A stretch of DNA of 64,000 nt from Halomonas sp. 328 (GCF_015645095.1 NZ_JADOTW010000021.1:22088-86087), one strand, 5' to 3'; shown: positions 8,979-17,015, counted from the first letter of the stretch. Numbers and translations are program-made. The notes: generated by a model from the letters alone, not told the origin.

Positions 8979-9049
8979 CGAGGCTATGGGAGGCGAGTGG
9001 GCCATATCAGGCTCGCGCCTCCCAAGGCAGACAATCGTCACGCCTTATC
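8979..9049. other. Spacer with inverted repeat downstream of gadB
   Basis: GGGAGGCG and CGCCTCCC form an 8-bp inverted repeat spanning about 8989-9025. It lies just past the gadB stop on the minus strand and may end that transcript, but no T tract follows, so the assignment is weak. No gene is seen here. Confidence 0.4.
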
Positions 9050-10447
9050 TCAACACTTGCTGGGTGACACCTTGTAGGATTCGGAGGAGTGGGAGTGGAG
9101 CTGGGGAGGCGTAGTGTTGCCTCCGTGCTCCTCCAGCCACTTGCAGGCGCTCACGATATCGCTCGCAAGCCCTTTGAGGACATTTCTATTGAGATGGGGG
9201 CGAACCACCACACGCAGCGAGCGAACCTCCTCGGCCGCAGGCGGCATTGTATAGGCGGAGAGCACCCAACCGCGCTCGCGAACCTTGGCCGAGACATCGA
9301 ATTCGTTGAAGTTCCTGTATTGATCCTTCAGCGTCAGCGCAACCACAGGAATGCGCTGAGTCTCGTTCATGATAGTGAAGTATCCGCTCTCCACCAGAAG
9401 ATCACGGAGATACTGGGAGTTCTCCACCGTTTTCATCATGATCCGCTGATAGCCCTCGAACCCCAAACGTATGAAGCCATAATACTGCAGCGCAATCTGT
9501 ACGGCATTGCGCGAGAAATTGAGCGTTGCGGTCGGCATTTCGCCGCCCAGATAATTGACGTAGAAAATCAGGTCCTCATTAAACACCCTCTTTTCTCGAA
9601 AGACGATCCAGCCAAGTCCCGGAGGTACGAGCCCAAACTTGTGTCCCGAGGCATTGATCGACTGCACTCTTGGTAGGCGGAAATCCCATTCGTAGTCGGG
9701 ATAGCAGAAGGGGTTGACGAAACCACCCGACGCCCCATCGATATGCATGGGTATAGAGATACCGGTACGCTTCTCGTAATCATCCAGCCAATCGTGAATT
9801 TCCTGAATATCGTCGTCTTCTCCGGTGAAGGTCTGGCCAGCAATCGCTACTACGCAAATGGTATTCTCATCGACATACTCATCCAGATGCTCGGCCGTCA
9901 GGCGATAATTTCCCGGCTTAAGGGGAACGATTCTGGGCTCAACATCAAAGTAGCGTAGGAACTTCTTCCAGACGATCTGAACGTTACCACCTGTCACCAT
10001 ATTGGGACGCGTCGCATCCTTGCCTGCCTGCTCACGCGCCTGTCGCCAATTCCACTTGTGAGCGAGCCCCGCAAGCATACAAGCCTCGGATGAGCCAACG
10101 GTCGCAGCCCCGTAGGACTCGACATCCTGAGGCCCATTCCAGAGCGCATGCAGCCACTTCACCATTCGCCGTTCCATGCTGAACAGCTGCGGGTACATGT
10201 CATGATCGATATGATTCTTGAGTATGTGTTCCCGCGCCAGCTCGACTTCCTCTGGCTCCATAAAGGTGGTGACGAAAGATGAAAGATTCATCTCGGGACG
10301 CGCGTCTGTCCAAGCCTCGCTGTTCACAATGGCCTTGGCCGCACGCGGGTGCACACCGTGTCGCGGCATATGATCTTCGGGCACTTCCATGTTGAACATA
10401 TCCCAGGGCGACATCTTGTCCATGGACAGGTCATTCTGATCAGCCAT
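9050..10447 (-). CDS. gadB: Glutamate decarboxylase (PLP-dependent)
   Basis: A 465-residue group II decarboxylase very like E. coli GadA/GadB in length and motif order. It converts glutamate to GABA and CO2, consuming a proton in the cytoplasm. The PLP lysine is Lys270 in SINASGHKFG, and the HIDGASGGF segment supplies the cofactor-stacking region. The start is the ATG at 10445-10447 with GGAG nine bases upstream, not the in-frame codon 54 bases earlier. The C-terminus does not end in the HT of E. coli GadB. Base use is clearly more AT-rich than the flanks, and the gene is divergent from an AspT-type antiporter, so the pair looks like an acquired acid or osmotic stress module. Confidence 0.9.
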   Translation of the reverse strand: MADQNDLSMDKMSPWDMFNMEVPEDHMPRHGVHPRAAKAIVNSEAWTDARPEMNLSSFVTTFMEPEEVELAREHILKNHIDHDMYPQLFSMERRMVKWLHALWNGPQDVESYGAATVGSSEACMLAGLAHKWNWRQAREQAGKDATRPNMVTGGNVQIVWKKFLRYFDVEPRIVPLKPGNYRLTAEHLDEYVDENTICVVAIAGQTFTGEDDDIQEIHDWLDDYEKRTGISIPMHIDGASGGFVNPFCYPDYEWDFRLPRVQSINASGHKFGLVPPGLGWIVFREKRVFNEDLIFYVNYLGGEMPTATLNFSRNAVQIALQYYGFIRLGFEGYQRIMMKTVENSQYLRDLLVESGYFTIMNETQRIPVVALTLKDQYRNFNEFDVSAKVRERGWVLSAYTMPPAAEEVRSLRVVVRPHLNRNVLKGLASDIVSACKWLEEHGGNTTPPQLHSHSSESYKVSPSKC

Positions 10448-10796
10448 GCCAGCTTCTCCATGCTTTGCATTACGACGGTGAGAAAACCATAGACCGCTCA
10501 CATGGAGTTTTCACTACAAGTTTTGTAAAAATCATGAAAACCTAATCAAACCGTTGTTTTTCATGATTTTTTTCTGAAGAATGGGTATTCAGCACCATGA
10601 ATCGACCGAAATTCGGATAAAAATCCAACAAAATCATATGCATACAAAAAATGGCCTGACACCGCCCTCGCCTTCACTAAAATCAATACTCAGGCTGTGT
10701 TGTAATATGCTGCCGTAAGACCGTAGACCATGGACTGTCGAAAGCGGCCGGCCCATGCGGGCAACGATCAATCAACGCCTTCAAGGAACGAGCAAC
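10448..10796. promoter_or_regulatory. Shared AT-rich control region of gadB and aspT
   Basis: A 349-bp divergent intergenic region, the most AT-rich stretch in the window. It holds a perfect 14-bp inverted repeat, AAAAATCATGAAAA at 10527-10540 and its complement at 10558-10571, separated by 17 bp. Each arm contains the TCATGA palindrome, and arm centres lie 31 bp apart, about three helical turns, as expected for a dimeric regulator binding one face. No regulator gene is adjacent. Confidence 0.6.
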
Positions 10797-12509
10797 ATGA
10801 TTGAGCATCTCATCGAATGGACTCCGACCACGCTGCGAAGTCACCCTGAGCTTGCTATTTTCATCACCTTGGCGCTGGGTTACTGGGTAGGCGCAAGACA
10901 GTTTGGCTCATTCAGCCTCGGCGCAGTCACAGGAACACTACTCACCGGGATTATCGTTGGGCAGCTTGGCATCGAGATATCGGATCAGATCAAGTCGATC
11001 TTCTTTATCATGTTCCTGTTTTCCGTGGGATTCGGCGTGGGGCCACAGTTCGTCCGAGGTGTCGCTTCAGATGGCCTGCCCCAAGCGCTGTTTGCTGTCG
11101 TGGTCTGTGTGGTCATCCTTGCCTGCGTGGCGGGTGCCGCCATGGTGGCAGGGTATGGCCCAGGATTGGCGGCTGGCCTGCTGGCAGGTTCGCAAACGAT
11201 TTCTGCCTCCATCGGGATCGCCACGGATGCCATGGCCCGTACCGGCATGTCGCCAGAGCAGATCGTCGCACAGGAAAACCTCATTCCTGTTGCCTATGCC
11301 ATCACCTATATCTTCGGCACGGTAGGGACTGGCTGGATTCTGGCTTACCTCGGCCCGAAGCTGCTTCGCGTTGACATCGCCGCTGAGTGTGCACGATACG
11401 AGCGTGAGCACTCTGTCGGGGCCCCGGAAGGTGGCATGGAAAGCGCCTGGAACCAGCATGAAATACGGGCCTTCCGCATCCCGGCAGGCGGTCGCGTTGA
11501 TGGGTTGACCGTTGCCCAGGCAGAAGCAGCGGCGGGTGAGCGGCTCTTTATCGAGGGGTTGCGACAAGATGGTCAACGCGTTCAGCCGAGCCCCGACCTG
11601 GTTCTGAAAGCAGGCGATGTGGTGGCAGTCTCCGGCCGTCGGCAAGCGCTGGTAACACTGTCCAATATGACCGAGGAAGTGGAGGATCGAGAGCTCATCG
11701 ATATCCCGGTGGAGGCTGTAGACGTTCTCGTAACCGCCAAGTCCGCCAATGGGCGTCAGTTGATCGAGCTGGCACAGGAGCCCTTTGCCCGCGGGGTTTA
11801 TCTGAACAGCATTCGCCGCGGATCCGCTGGCGTGGAAGTCCCGATCCTGGCCAATACCAAGCTTCACCGTGGTGACATCGTGCGCATCTCGGGCACCGCC
11901 ATGCATACCGCCAGGGTAGTCGAGGCGCTAGGCTATGCTGATAGGCCCGCCACCATCACCAATATGGTTCTGGTCGGGCTAGGGATTTGCATTGGAGGGC
12001 TGATTGGCTCGCTGATCCTGCCCATTCATGGCGTACCCATCACGCTGGGCACTTCAGGCGGTGCGCTGGTAGCGGGTATTCTTCTTGGCTGGTATCGCAC
12101 GGTCAATCCGAGAATAGGCAATGTTCCGGAGTCAACGCTCTGGTTCATGAACTCGGTGGGGCTGAACGTCTTTATTGCGGTGGTGGGTATCAGCGCAGGT
12201 CCTACTTTTATATCAGGCCTTCAGCAAGCGGGGTTTGGCATCTTCTTCGCCGGCCTTTTTGCTACCGGCATGCCTATGATACTCGCCCCGCTGATCGGTA
12301 AGTATATCTTTCGGCTTGATCCAGCAATAAACCTTGGCTGCTGCGGTGGCGCAAGGACGTCTACGGCTTCGAGTGCCATGGTATCTGAAGTTGCCAAGAG
12401 CAATGTGCCCATGCTGGGTTACACGGTTCCCTATGCGGTATCCAATACGCTGCTGACACTATGGGGGCTCGCGATTGTCCTTCTCCTTCATGTCGGGCCA
12501 GGCGGCTAA
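10797..12509 (+). CDS. aspT: AspT/YidE/YbjL-family amino acid antiporter
   Basis: A 570-residue inner-membrane transporter with N- and C-terminal groups of membrane helices and a central soluble part of two RCK_C (TrkA-C) domains (roughly residues 220-380). The C-terminal core has the family hallmark CCGGARTSTASS and GTSGGALVAGILLGW. Characterised AspT exchanges aspartate for alanine in step with aspartate decarboxylation. Here the partner is glutamate decarboxylase, so glutamate/GABA exchange is the reasonable inference. The ATG at 10797 has AAGGA nine bases upstream; an in-frame start 42 bases earlier lacks a ribosome site. Confidence 0.82.
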   Translation: MIEHLIEWTPTTLRSHPELAIFITLALGYWVGARQFGSFSLGAVTGTLLTGIIVGQLGIEISDQIKSIFFIMFLFSVGFGVGPQFVRGVASDGLPQALFAVVVCVVILACVAGAAMVAGYGPGLAAGLLAGSQTISASIGIATDAMARTGMSPEQIVAQENLIPVAYAITYIFGTVGTGWILAYLGPKLLRVDIAAECARYEREHSVGAPEGGMESAWNQHEIRAFRIPAGGRVDGLTVAQAEAAAGERLFIEGLRQDGQRVQPSPDLVLKAGDVVAVSGRRQALVTLSNMTEEVEDRELIDIPVEAVDVLVTAKSANGRQLIELAQEPFARGVYLNSIRRGSAGVEVPILANTKLHRGDIVRISGTAMHTARVVEALGYADRPATITNMVLVGLGICIGGLIGSLILPIHGVPITLGTSGGALVAGILLGWYRTVNPRIGNVPESTLWFMNSVGLNVFIAVVGISAGPTFISGLQQAGFGIFFAGLFATGMPMILAPLIGKYIFRLDPAINLGCCGGARTSTASSAMVSEVAKSNVPMLGYTVPYAVSNTLLTLWGLAIVLLLHVGPGG

Positions 12510-12556
12510 GGCGTAAATAGGTAATAGGCAATCGGCAACAACTCCGCAGTCAGGGG

Positions 12557-12589
12557 CAGACGCCTGGCGAAACGGCCGGTTCAGGCCGC
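12557..12589 (-). repeat. Right 33-bp direct repeat (arfA 3' end)
   Basis: Same-orientation partner of 8946-8978 (31 of 33 identical). It covers the last codons, stop and downstream hairpin of arfA. The stem is CGGCC/GGCCG (12584-12588 with 12573-12577) with the stop codon TGA in the loop. The two repeats enclose about 3.6 kb. Confidence 0.8.
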
Positions 12590-12718
12590 TTGGCGAGGCG
12601 CCCGCCCCTTGCGTGAGTAGCTGCCCTTGCCCTTCTTGGGGGTCTCGCGCCGCTGCTTGAACAGCGGGGTGCGTAGCGCGGCCTTGAGGGCGTTATCGCG
12701 AATCTTGCCGGTCTTCAT
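12581..12718 (-). CDS. arfA: Alternative ribosome-rescue factor A
   Basis: A 45-residue basic protein too short for usual gene calling. It has the ArfA core: [16 protein letters not shown], then [11 protein letters not shown], which in E. coli binds the mRNA channel and recruits RF2 to stalled ribosomes. The ribosome site AAGGAG lies eight bases before the ATG (12716-12718). E. coli ArfA is made longer and becomes active after truncation at an mRNA hairpin; this one is already the length of the truncated form. A short hairpin encloses the stop codon. Confidence 0.88.
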   Translation of the reverse strand: MKTGKIRDNALKAALRTPLFKQRRETPKKGKGSYSRKGRAPRQAA

Positions 12719-12813
12719 CGGAACACTCCTTGGACGTCACAGGAGGCGAACACCGCCTCCCGGCGCCTCTATGACTGGCACCGCGCCCGGGGGTTCCCTC
12801 TTCTCGTGCCGAA

Positions 12814-13734
12814 TCAGGCCTCGGCCAACCGAGCCTCGGCGAGCGCCTTGAGGCTCGCCCGGCTCGCCGCCATCCGCACCACGCTGCCCACGACGATCAG
12901 GCAGGGCGAGGGCAGTGGCTCGGCCGCCAACTTCGCGGGCATCTCAGCCAGGGTGCCGATCAGCGCCCGCTGCTCGGGCAGGCTGGCATTGGCCACCAAC
13001 ATGATCGGCCAGTCGTCGGGCAGGCCGGCGCCGCGCAGCCCGTCGCAGATCGCCTCGACCTTGGCCAGGCCCATATAGAACACCAGGGTCTCGTCACGAC
13101 GCGCCAGCGCCGCCCAGTCGGGCTCGCCGTCGGCGCGGCACAGCTGGGCGGTGACCAGGCGCAGCTGCTGGGCATGGGCCCGGTCGGTGAGCGGGATGCC
13201 CATGCCGGCGCAGGCCGCCGAGGCGGCGGTGATGCCGGGCACGATCTCGGTGGGCACCCCCGCCGCATCCAGGGCGGCGAGCTCCTCGCCCATGCGCCCG
13301 AAGACCCCGGGGTCGCCGCCCTTGAGGCGTACCACCGACTTGCCCTGCCCCGCCAGTTCCACCAGCAGCTCGCCGATCTCCGCCTGGGGCACGCTATGGT
13401 GGCCACTCGCCTTGCCCACATAGTAGCGCTCCCGGTGGGCAGGAATCAGCGCCAGCACCTCATCCCCCACCAAGCGGTCATAGACCACCGCATCGGCCTC
13501 GCCCAGCAGGCGGGCAGCCCTGAGGGTCAGCAGCTCCGCCGCGCCGCTGCCGGCCCCCACCAGGTAGACGCTGCCGGGGCGACAGTCACCGCCCAGGGCC
13601 GTGCCCTTCCGGTGATCCGCGCCATCGGTCCGCCAGGGAGCGGGGGCACCGATCAACCGCGCCAGGCCGCGCAGCGGCGCCAGCAGGGCGTACCATAAGG
13701 CGCGAGTCTTGAGGGTCTGATTCAGGGTTCGCAT
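12814..13734 (-). CDS. cobA: Uroporphyrinogen-III C-methyltransferase for siroheme
   Basis: A SUMT enzyme that methylates uroporphyrinogen III to precorrin-2 on the way to siroheme, the cofactor NirB needs. The SAM-dependent methyltransferase fold begins at VYLVGAGSGAAELLTLRAARLL, with the VVRLKGGDPGVFGRMGEE and TAASAACAGMGIPLT motifs. No oxidase or chelatase (CysG) part is fused. The start at 13734 overlaps the nasA 3' end by 13 bp and has GGAGGAG upstream, so it is co-translated with nasA. The roughly 50-residue N-terminal extension, with a hydrophobic WYALLAPLRGLARLIG stretch, is unusual for the family. Confidence 0.9.
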   Translation of the reverse strand: MRTLNQTLKTRALWYALLAPLRGLARLIGAPAPWRTDGADHRKGTALGGDCRPGSVYLVGAGSGAAELLTLRAARLLGEADAVVYDRLVGDEVLALIPAHRERYYVGKASGHHSVPQAEIGELLVELAGQGKSVVRLKGGDPGVFGRMGEELAALDAAGVPTEIVPGITAASAACAGMGIPLTDRAHAQQLRLVTAQLCRADGEPDWAALARRDETLVFYMGLAKVEAICDGLRGAGLPDDWPIMLVANASLPEQRALIGTLAEMPAKLAAEPLPSPCLIVVGSVVRMAASRASLKALAEARLAEA

Positions 13735-16454
13735 GGGGCCTTCTCCTCCGCGGCACACGCCGTGCGGTGCTCTTCGATCAGAGACTTGAGTTCGGGAATG
13801 CAGCTGCCGCACTGGGTGCCGCAGGCCAGCCGGGCGCCCAGCGCCTCGACGCTGATATCACCGCCGCGGATCGCCGCGACGATCGCCTTCTGGCCCACCT
13901 GGTGGCAGCTGCACACCACCGGTCCGCTATCGGCGGCGCCATCGTCGCAACCGGCCAGCAGGCGGCGCCGGCGTTCGGGGGCCAGGGCCTCGCCGCGGGC
14001 GGCCTCGGCGAAACGTTCATCGAGCCAGGCCAGCCCCGGCAGCTCCGCCGGGGGGCCCACCATCAGCCACCAGCGCAGGCGTCCGTCCTCGATCCCGGCG
14101 GCGCGCAGCCGACCACCGGTGGGATCGTCGAGCCACAGCGCCGGGGCCACCGGCAGCTCGCGCGTCACCCAGGCCAGCCAGTCGCGACCGGCGCTCTCGG
14201 GGGCCCCGGCCAGTTGCCAGCGCTGGCCATGGGCCAGGGGGATACGCGCCCAGTAGGCGGCCTCCGTGCACCAGCCGGGCGTCACCGCCAGGTCATCGGC
14301 CACCAGCAGGGTCGCCTCCCAGGCGACGGCCAGGGGCTCGAGGGCCACGGCGCCATGCTTGGACTCGGGCTGGCCGGAGACGGGATCGAGGTGGGCCTCC
14401 AGCAGGCTGCCCATACGCGCGTTCCCGCTGAAGCGATCACTCCAGTGCATGGGCACGAATACCTCGCCACGGCGCTGCCCCTTGGTGAGCCGCACCCGGC
14501 CCAGGTAGTCGCCGCCGGCACCACGCAGCCGGGCCAGTTGCTGGTCACCGACGCCCAGCGCCAGGGCATCCTCGGGGGTGATCTCGATAAAGGGCTCGGC
14601 GCGGTGATTCATCAGCCGCGGCGCCCGGGCGGTGCGGGTCATGGTGTGCCACTGATCGCGGATGCGCCCGGTATTGAGGCGCAGCGGCCGCGCCTCGCAG
14701 AGCGCCTGCTCGGGGGCCCGCGGGCGCACCGGGATCAGCCTGGCCAGGCCATCCGGGGTGGCGAAGCGACCATCCTCGAAGAGCCGGGCGGTGCCCTGGG
14801 GCGCGGCGGTGGTGACCGGCCACTGGATGGGCGCCAGGGCGTCGTAGGCGGCGCGATCGAGCCCGGCCAGCGCGGAGATATCGAATAGCCGCTCGCCCGG
14901 GGTGCCGGGAAGGTTCTCGAAGCCGGAGAGCCGGGCGTGCTCGTCGAAGATTTCGCAAGGATGCGAGTAGTCGAAGGCCTCGCCATAACCCAGGCGATGC
15001 GCCACCTGGGTGATGATCCACCAGTCGTGCTTCGCCTCCCCCGGCGGCGGCAACAGGCCGCGCTGGCGGGAGATACGCCGTTCGGAGTTGGTCACGGTGC
15101 CATTCTTCTCCGACCAGCTCGATGCCGGCAGCACGATATCCGCATAGGCCAGCAGGTCGGTATCGGCCATGCACTCGGAGACGATCACCAGCGGACACTT
15201 CTCGAGTGCCGCCCGCACCCGATCGGCTCGGGGCAGGCTGACCGCCGGGTTGGTGGCCATGATCCATAGCGCCCGGACCTCGCCCCGCTCGATGGCCTCG
15301 AAGAGTTCCACCGCCTTGTGGCCGGGGCCCTCGGGCAGGGTCGGGGTCAGCGACCCGGTGGTCCAGAAGCGGGTCACCCGGTCGAGGGCGCCCGGGGTGT
15401 GGTAGTCCATATGGGCGGCCAGTTGGTTGGCCAGGCCGCCCACCTCGCGGCCGCCCATGGCGTTGGGCTGGCCGGTGATGGAGAAGGGCCCGGCCCCGGG
15501 CAGGCCGAGCTTGCCGCCGGCCAGGTGGCAATTGATGATGGCGTTGCACTTGTCGGTGCCGCTGGAGGACTGGTTGACCCCCTGGGAGTAGAGGGTCACC
15601 ACATGCAGCTGGCTGGCGAACCAGTAGTAGAAGGTCTCCAGGCGCTCCGGGTCCAGGTCGCAGTCGGCGGCAATGGCCTCCACCGAGGCATCGTCTTCCC
15701 GGGCCGCGGCCAGGACCTCGTCGAACCCCTGGGTGTGCTGCGCCAGGTAGACCCGGTCGAGCTTGCCCTTGTCGGCCATCCAGGCCAGCAGGCCGGTGAA
15801 CAGCCGGGCGTCGCTGCCGGGTTTGAGGCCCAGGTAGAGGTCGGCGATCTCGCAGCTGTCGGTGACCCGGGGATCGATCACCACCACCCGCATCAAGGGG
15901 TTGCGGGTCTTGGCCACCTTGAGGCGCTGGTAGAGCACCGGGTGGTTCCAGGCCAGGTTGGAGCCCACCAGCACCACCAGCTCGGCCTCCTCCAGGTCTT
16001 CGTAGCTGCAGGGCACGGCGTCGGCGCCCAGGCTGCGCTTGTAAGCGGCCACCGCCGAGGCCATGCAGAGCCGCGAGTTGGTGTCCAGGTGGGGGGTGCC
16101 GAGGAAGCCCTTGAAGAGCTTGTTGGCGGCGTAATAGTCCTCGGTGAGCAATTGCCCGGAGAGGTAGGCCGCCACCGCGCCGTCGCCGTGCTCGCGACGG
16201 GTCGCCGCCAGGCGCTCGGCCACGGCGTCGAGCGCCGTCTCCCAGTCCACCTCGGCGCCATCGACCCGGGGACGGGTCAGGCGCCCCCGGTGGCCGAGGG
16301 TCTCGTGGAGGGCCGAGCCCTTGACGCAGAGGCGGCCATAGTTGGCCGGATGCTCGCTGTCGCCGCTGACGCCGACGATCCGCTCGCCCTCCAGCTCCGC
16401 CACGACGCCGCAGCCGACGCCGCAGTACGGACAGGTGGTTCGCGCCTGATGCAT
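13722..16454 (-). CDS. nasA: Assimilatory nitrate reductase, catalytic subunit
   Basis: A 910-residue cytoplasmic molybdoenzyme reducing nitrate to nitrite. The N-terminal 4Fe-4S cysteines are Cys8, Cys11, Cys15 and Cys43; the bis-MGD body follows, with the segment SQGVNQSSSGTDK typical of NasA. The last 60 residues are a BFD-like 2Fe-2S domain (CSCHQVG ... CGTQCGSC), as in Klebsiella NasA, which takes electrons from the reductase subunit. It is read leftward with cobA. Upstream are a sigma-54 type promoter and a hairpin leader (16471-16566). Confidence 0.95.
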   Translation of the reverse strand: MHQARTTCPYCGVGCGVVAELEGERIVGVSGDSEHPANYGRLCVKGSALHETLGHRGRLTRPRVDGAEVDWETALDAVAERLAATRREHGDGAVAAYLSGQLLTEDYYAANKLFKGFLGTPHLDTNSRLCMASAVAAYKRSLGADAVPCSYEDLEEAELVVLVGSNLAWNHPVLYQRLKVAKTRNPLMRVVVIDPRVTDSCEIADLYLGLKPGSDARLFTGLLAWMADKGKLDRVYLAQHTQGFDEVLAAAREDDASVEAIAADCDLDPERLETFYYWFASQLHVVTLYSQGVNQSSSGTDKCNAIINCHLAGGKLGLPGAGPFSITGQPNAMGGREVGGLANQLAAHMDYHTPGALDRVTRFWTTGSLTPTLPEGPGHKAVELFEAIERGEVRALWIMATNPAVSLPRADRVRAALEKCPLVIVSECMADTDLLAYADIVLPASSWSEKNGTVTNSERRISRQRGLLPPPGEAKHDWWIITQVAHRLGYGEAFDYSHPCEIFDEHARLSGFENLPGTPGERLFDISALAGLDRAAYDALAPIQWPVTTAAPQGTARLFEDGRFATPDGLARLIPVRPRAPEQALCEARPLRLNTGRIRDQWHTMTRTARAPRLMNHRAEPFIEITPEDALALGVGDQQLARLRGAGGDYLGRVRLTKGQRRGEVFVPMHWSDRFSGNARMGSLLEAHLDPVSGQPESKHGAVALEPLAVAWEATLLVADDLAVTPGWCTEAAYWARIPLAHGQRWQLAGAPESAGRDWLAWVTRELPVAPALWLDDPTGGRLRAAGIEDGRLRWWLMVGPPAELPGLAWLDERFAEAARGEALAPERRRRLLAGCDDGAADSGPVVCSCHQVGQKAIVAAIRGGDISVEALGARLACGTQCGSCIPELKSLIEEHRTACAAEEKAPCEP

Positions 16455-16470
16455 AGGTTTGCCTCTTGAA

Positions 16471-16566
16471 ACGACGATGGCGCCCTCCCTCGGCCGCTAG
16501 GCCGTGGGCAGGACGCCATTGTCGTGTTCGCTGAACTGCTGCTATCAATAGGACCGCCATTGGTCC
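16471..16566 (-). promoter_or_regulatory. nasA leader: ANTAR-type hairpins and terminator-like stem
   Basis: On the minus strand the leader has hairpin P1 (GGACC-AATGGC-GGTCC, 16551-16566), then a second identical AATGGC hexaloop closed by GAC/GTC (16512-16523). The second overlaps the 5' arm of a long stem spanning 16471-16525, capped by an inner CGGCC/GGCCG hairpin. Hexaloops with A at position 1 and G at 4 are the recognised ANTAR target. Only TTT follows the long stem, so terminator strength is uncertain. Confidence 0.7.
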
Positions 16567-16583
16567 CGGGTTACCTCGATTAA

Positions 16584-16599
16584 AGCAAGCCCTGTGCCA
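16584..16599 (-). promoter_or_regulatory. Sigma-54 type promoter of nasA
   Basis: The minus strand reads TGGCACAGGGCTTGCT, a full match to the -24/-12 consensus, with GG and GC separated by ten bases. The predicted transcript would begin just before hairpin P1 of the leader. Confidence 0.8.
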
Positions 16600-16687
16600 T
16601 GCTCACGCTAGCAACTAGCAAGTTATTGATTATTCAATTTTTATCTATGGAGAAGCCGGTCCCGCCCGGCGCCCCCGCGATACCCCA

Positions 16688-16735
16688 CGCACCATAAGAA
16701 GGCACCTTCAGGCGTGACTGCACCCCGGCGGCGCA
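16688..16735. promoter_or_regulatory. Two NtrC-like enhancer dyads
   Basis: TGCACCCCGGCGGCGCA (16719-16735) fits the NtrC pattern TGCACC-N5-GGTGCA apart from one base. A weaker site, read on the minus strand as TGCCTTCTTATGGTGCG, lies at 16688-16704. Their centres are 31 bp apart, about three helical turns, and roughly 100-130 bp upstream of the nasA sigma-54 promoter. Confidence 0.6.
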
Positions 16736-16800
16736 GGCCGAGGGTGGCTCATTCCAGTACGGGCCATCGACGAGCCGCCTGGAGGCCGATGCCCTCCCTC

Positions 16801-16969
16801 GGGTTATCGCCGCCGAGTTGATGAGGGGCGCTGGGGGCAGGATGGAGCGGGGGTTTTTTGCCAGGGATGGCAAAAGTAGCGCCCAGGGAGGGGTTTACAG
16901 CGCCCCGCGATGGCCTGCCCCCAGGGTAGCCCCGGGCTGCCTGCAAGAGGCCTGCGACAGCGATAGCCC
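16801..16969 (+). repeat. Intergenic stem-loop element, copy 2
   Basis: A 169-bp copy bounded by inverted repeats GGGTTATCGC (16801-16810) and GCGATAGCCC (16960-16969). Inside are GGGGCGCTG (16825-16833), GGGGGCAGG (16833-16841), a perfect 8-bp hairpin TTTTGCCA/TGGCAAAA (16856-16875), AGCGCCC (16878-16884), CAGCGCCCC (16898-16906) and CCTGCCCCC (16914-16922). It lies between the nas enhancer sites and the nasT promoter. Open frames through it are coincidental. Confidence 0.88.
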
Positions 16970-16997
16970 CATTTTCCCTCTCCCGATCCCCGGACAA

Positions 16998-17015
16998 TTG
17001 GAACGTTTCTTGCTT
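16998..17015 (+). promoter_or_regulatory. Sigma-54 type promoter of nasTS
   Basis: TTGGAACGTTTCTTGCTT has GG (17000-17001) and GC (17012-17013) ten bases apart, as the -24/-12 class requires. It lies 35 bp before the nasT start codon. Confidence 0.75.

Noticed and set aside
16634..16873. Short frames running through the repeat elements, encoding peptides like NPSLGATFA
   Set aside because: They arise from the conserved element itself, recur in every copy in either direction, and have no consistent start or ribosome site.
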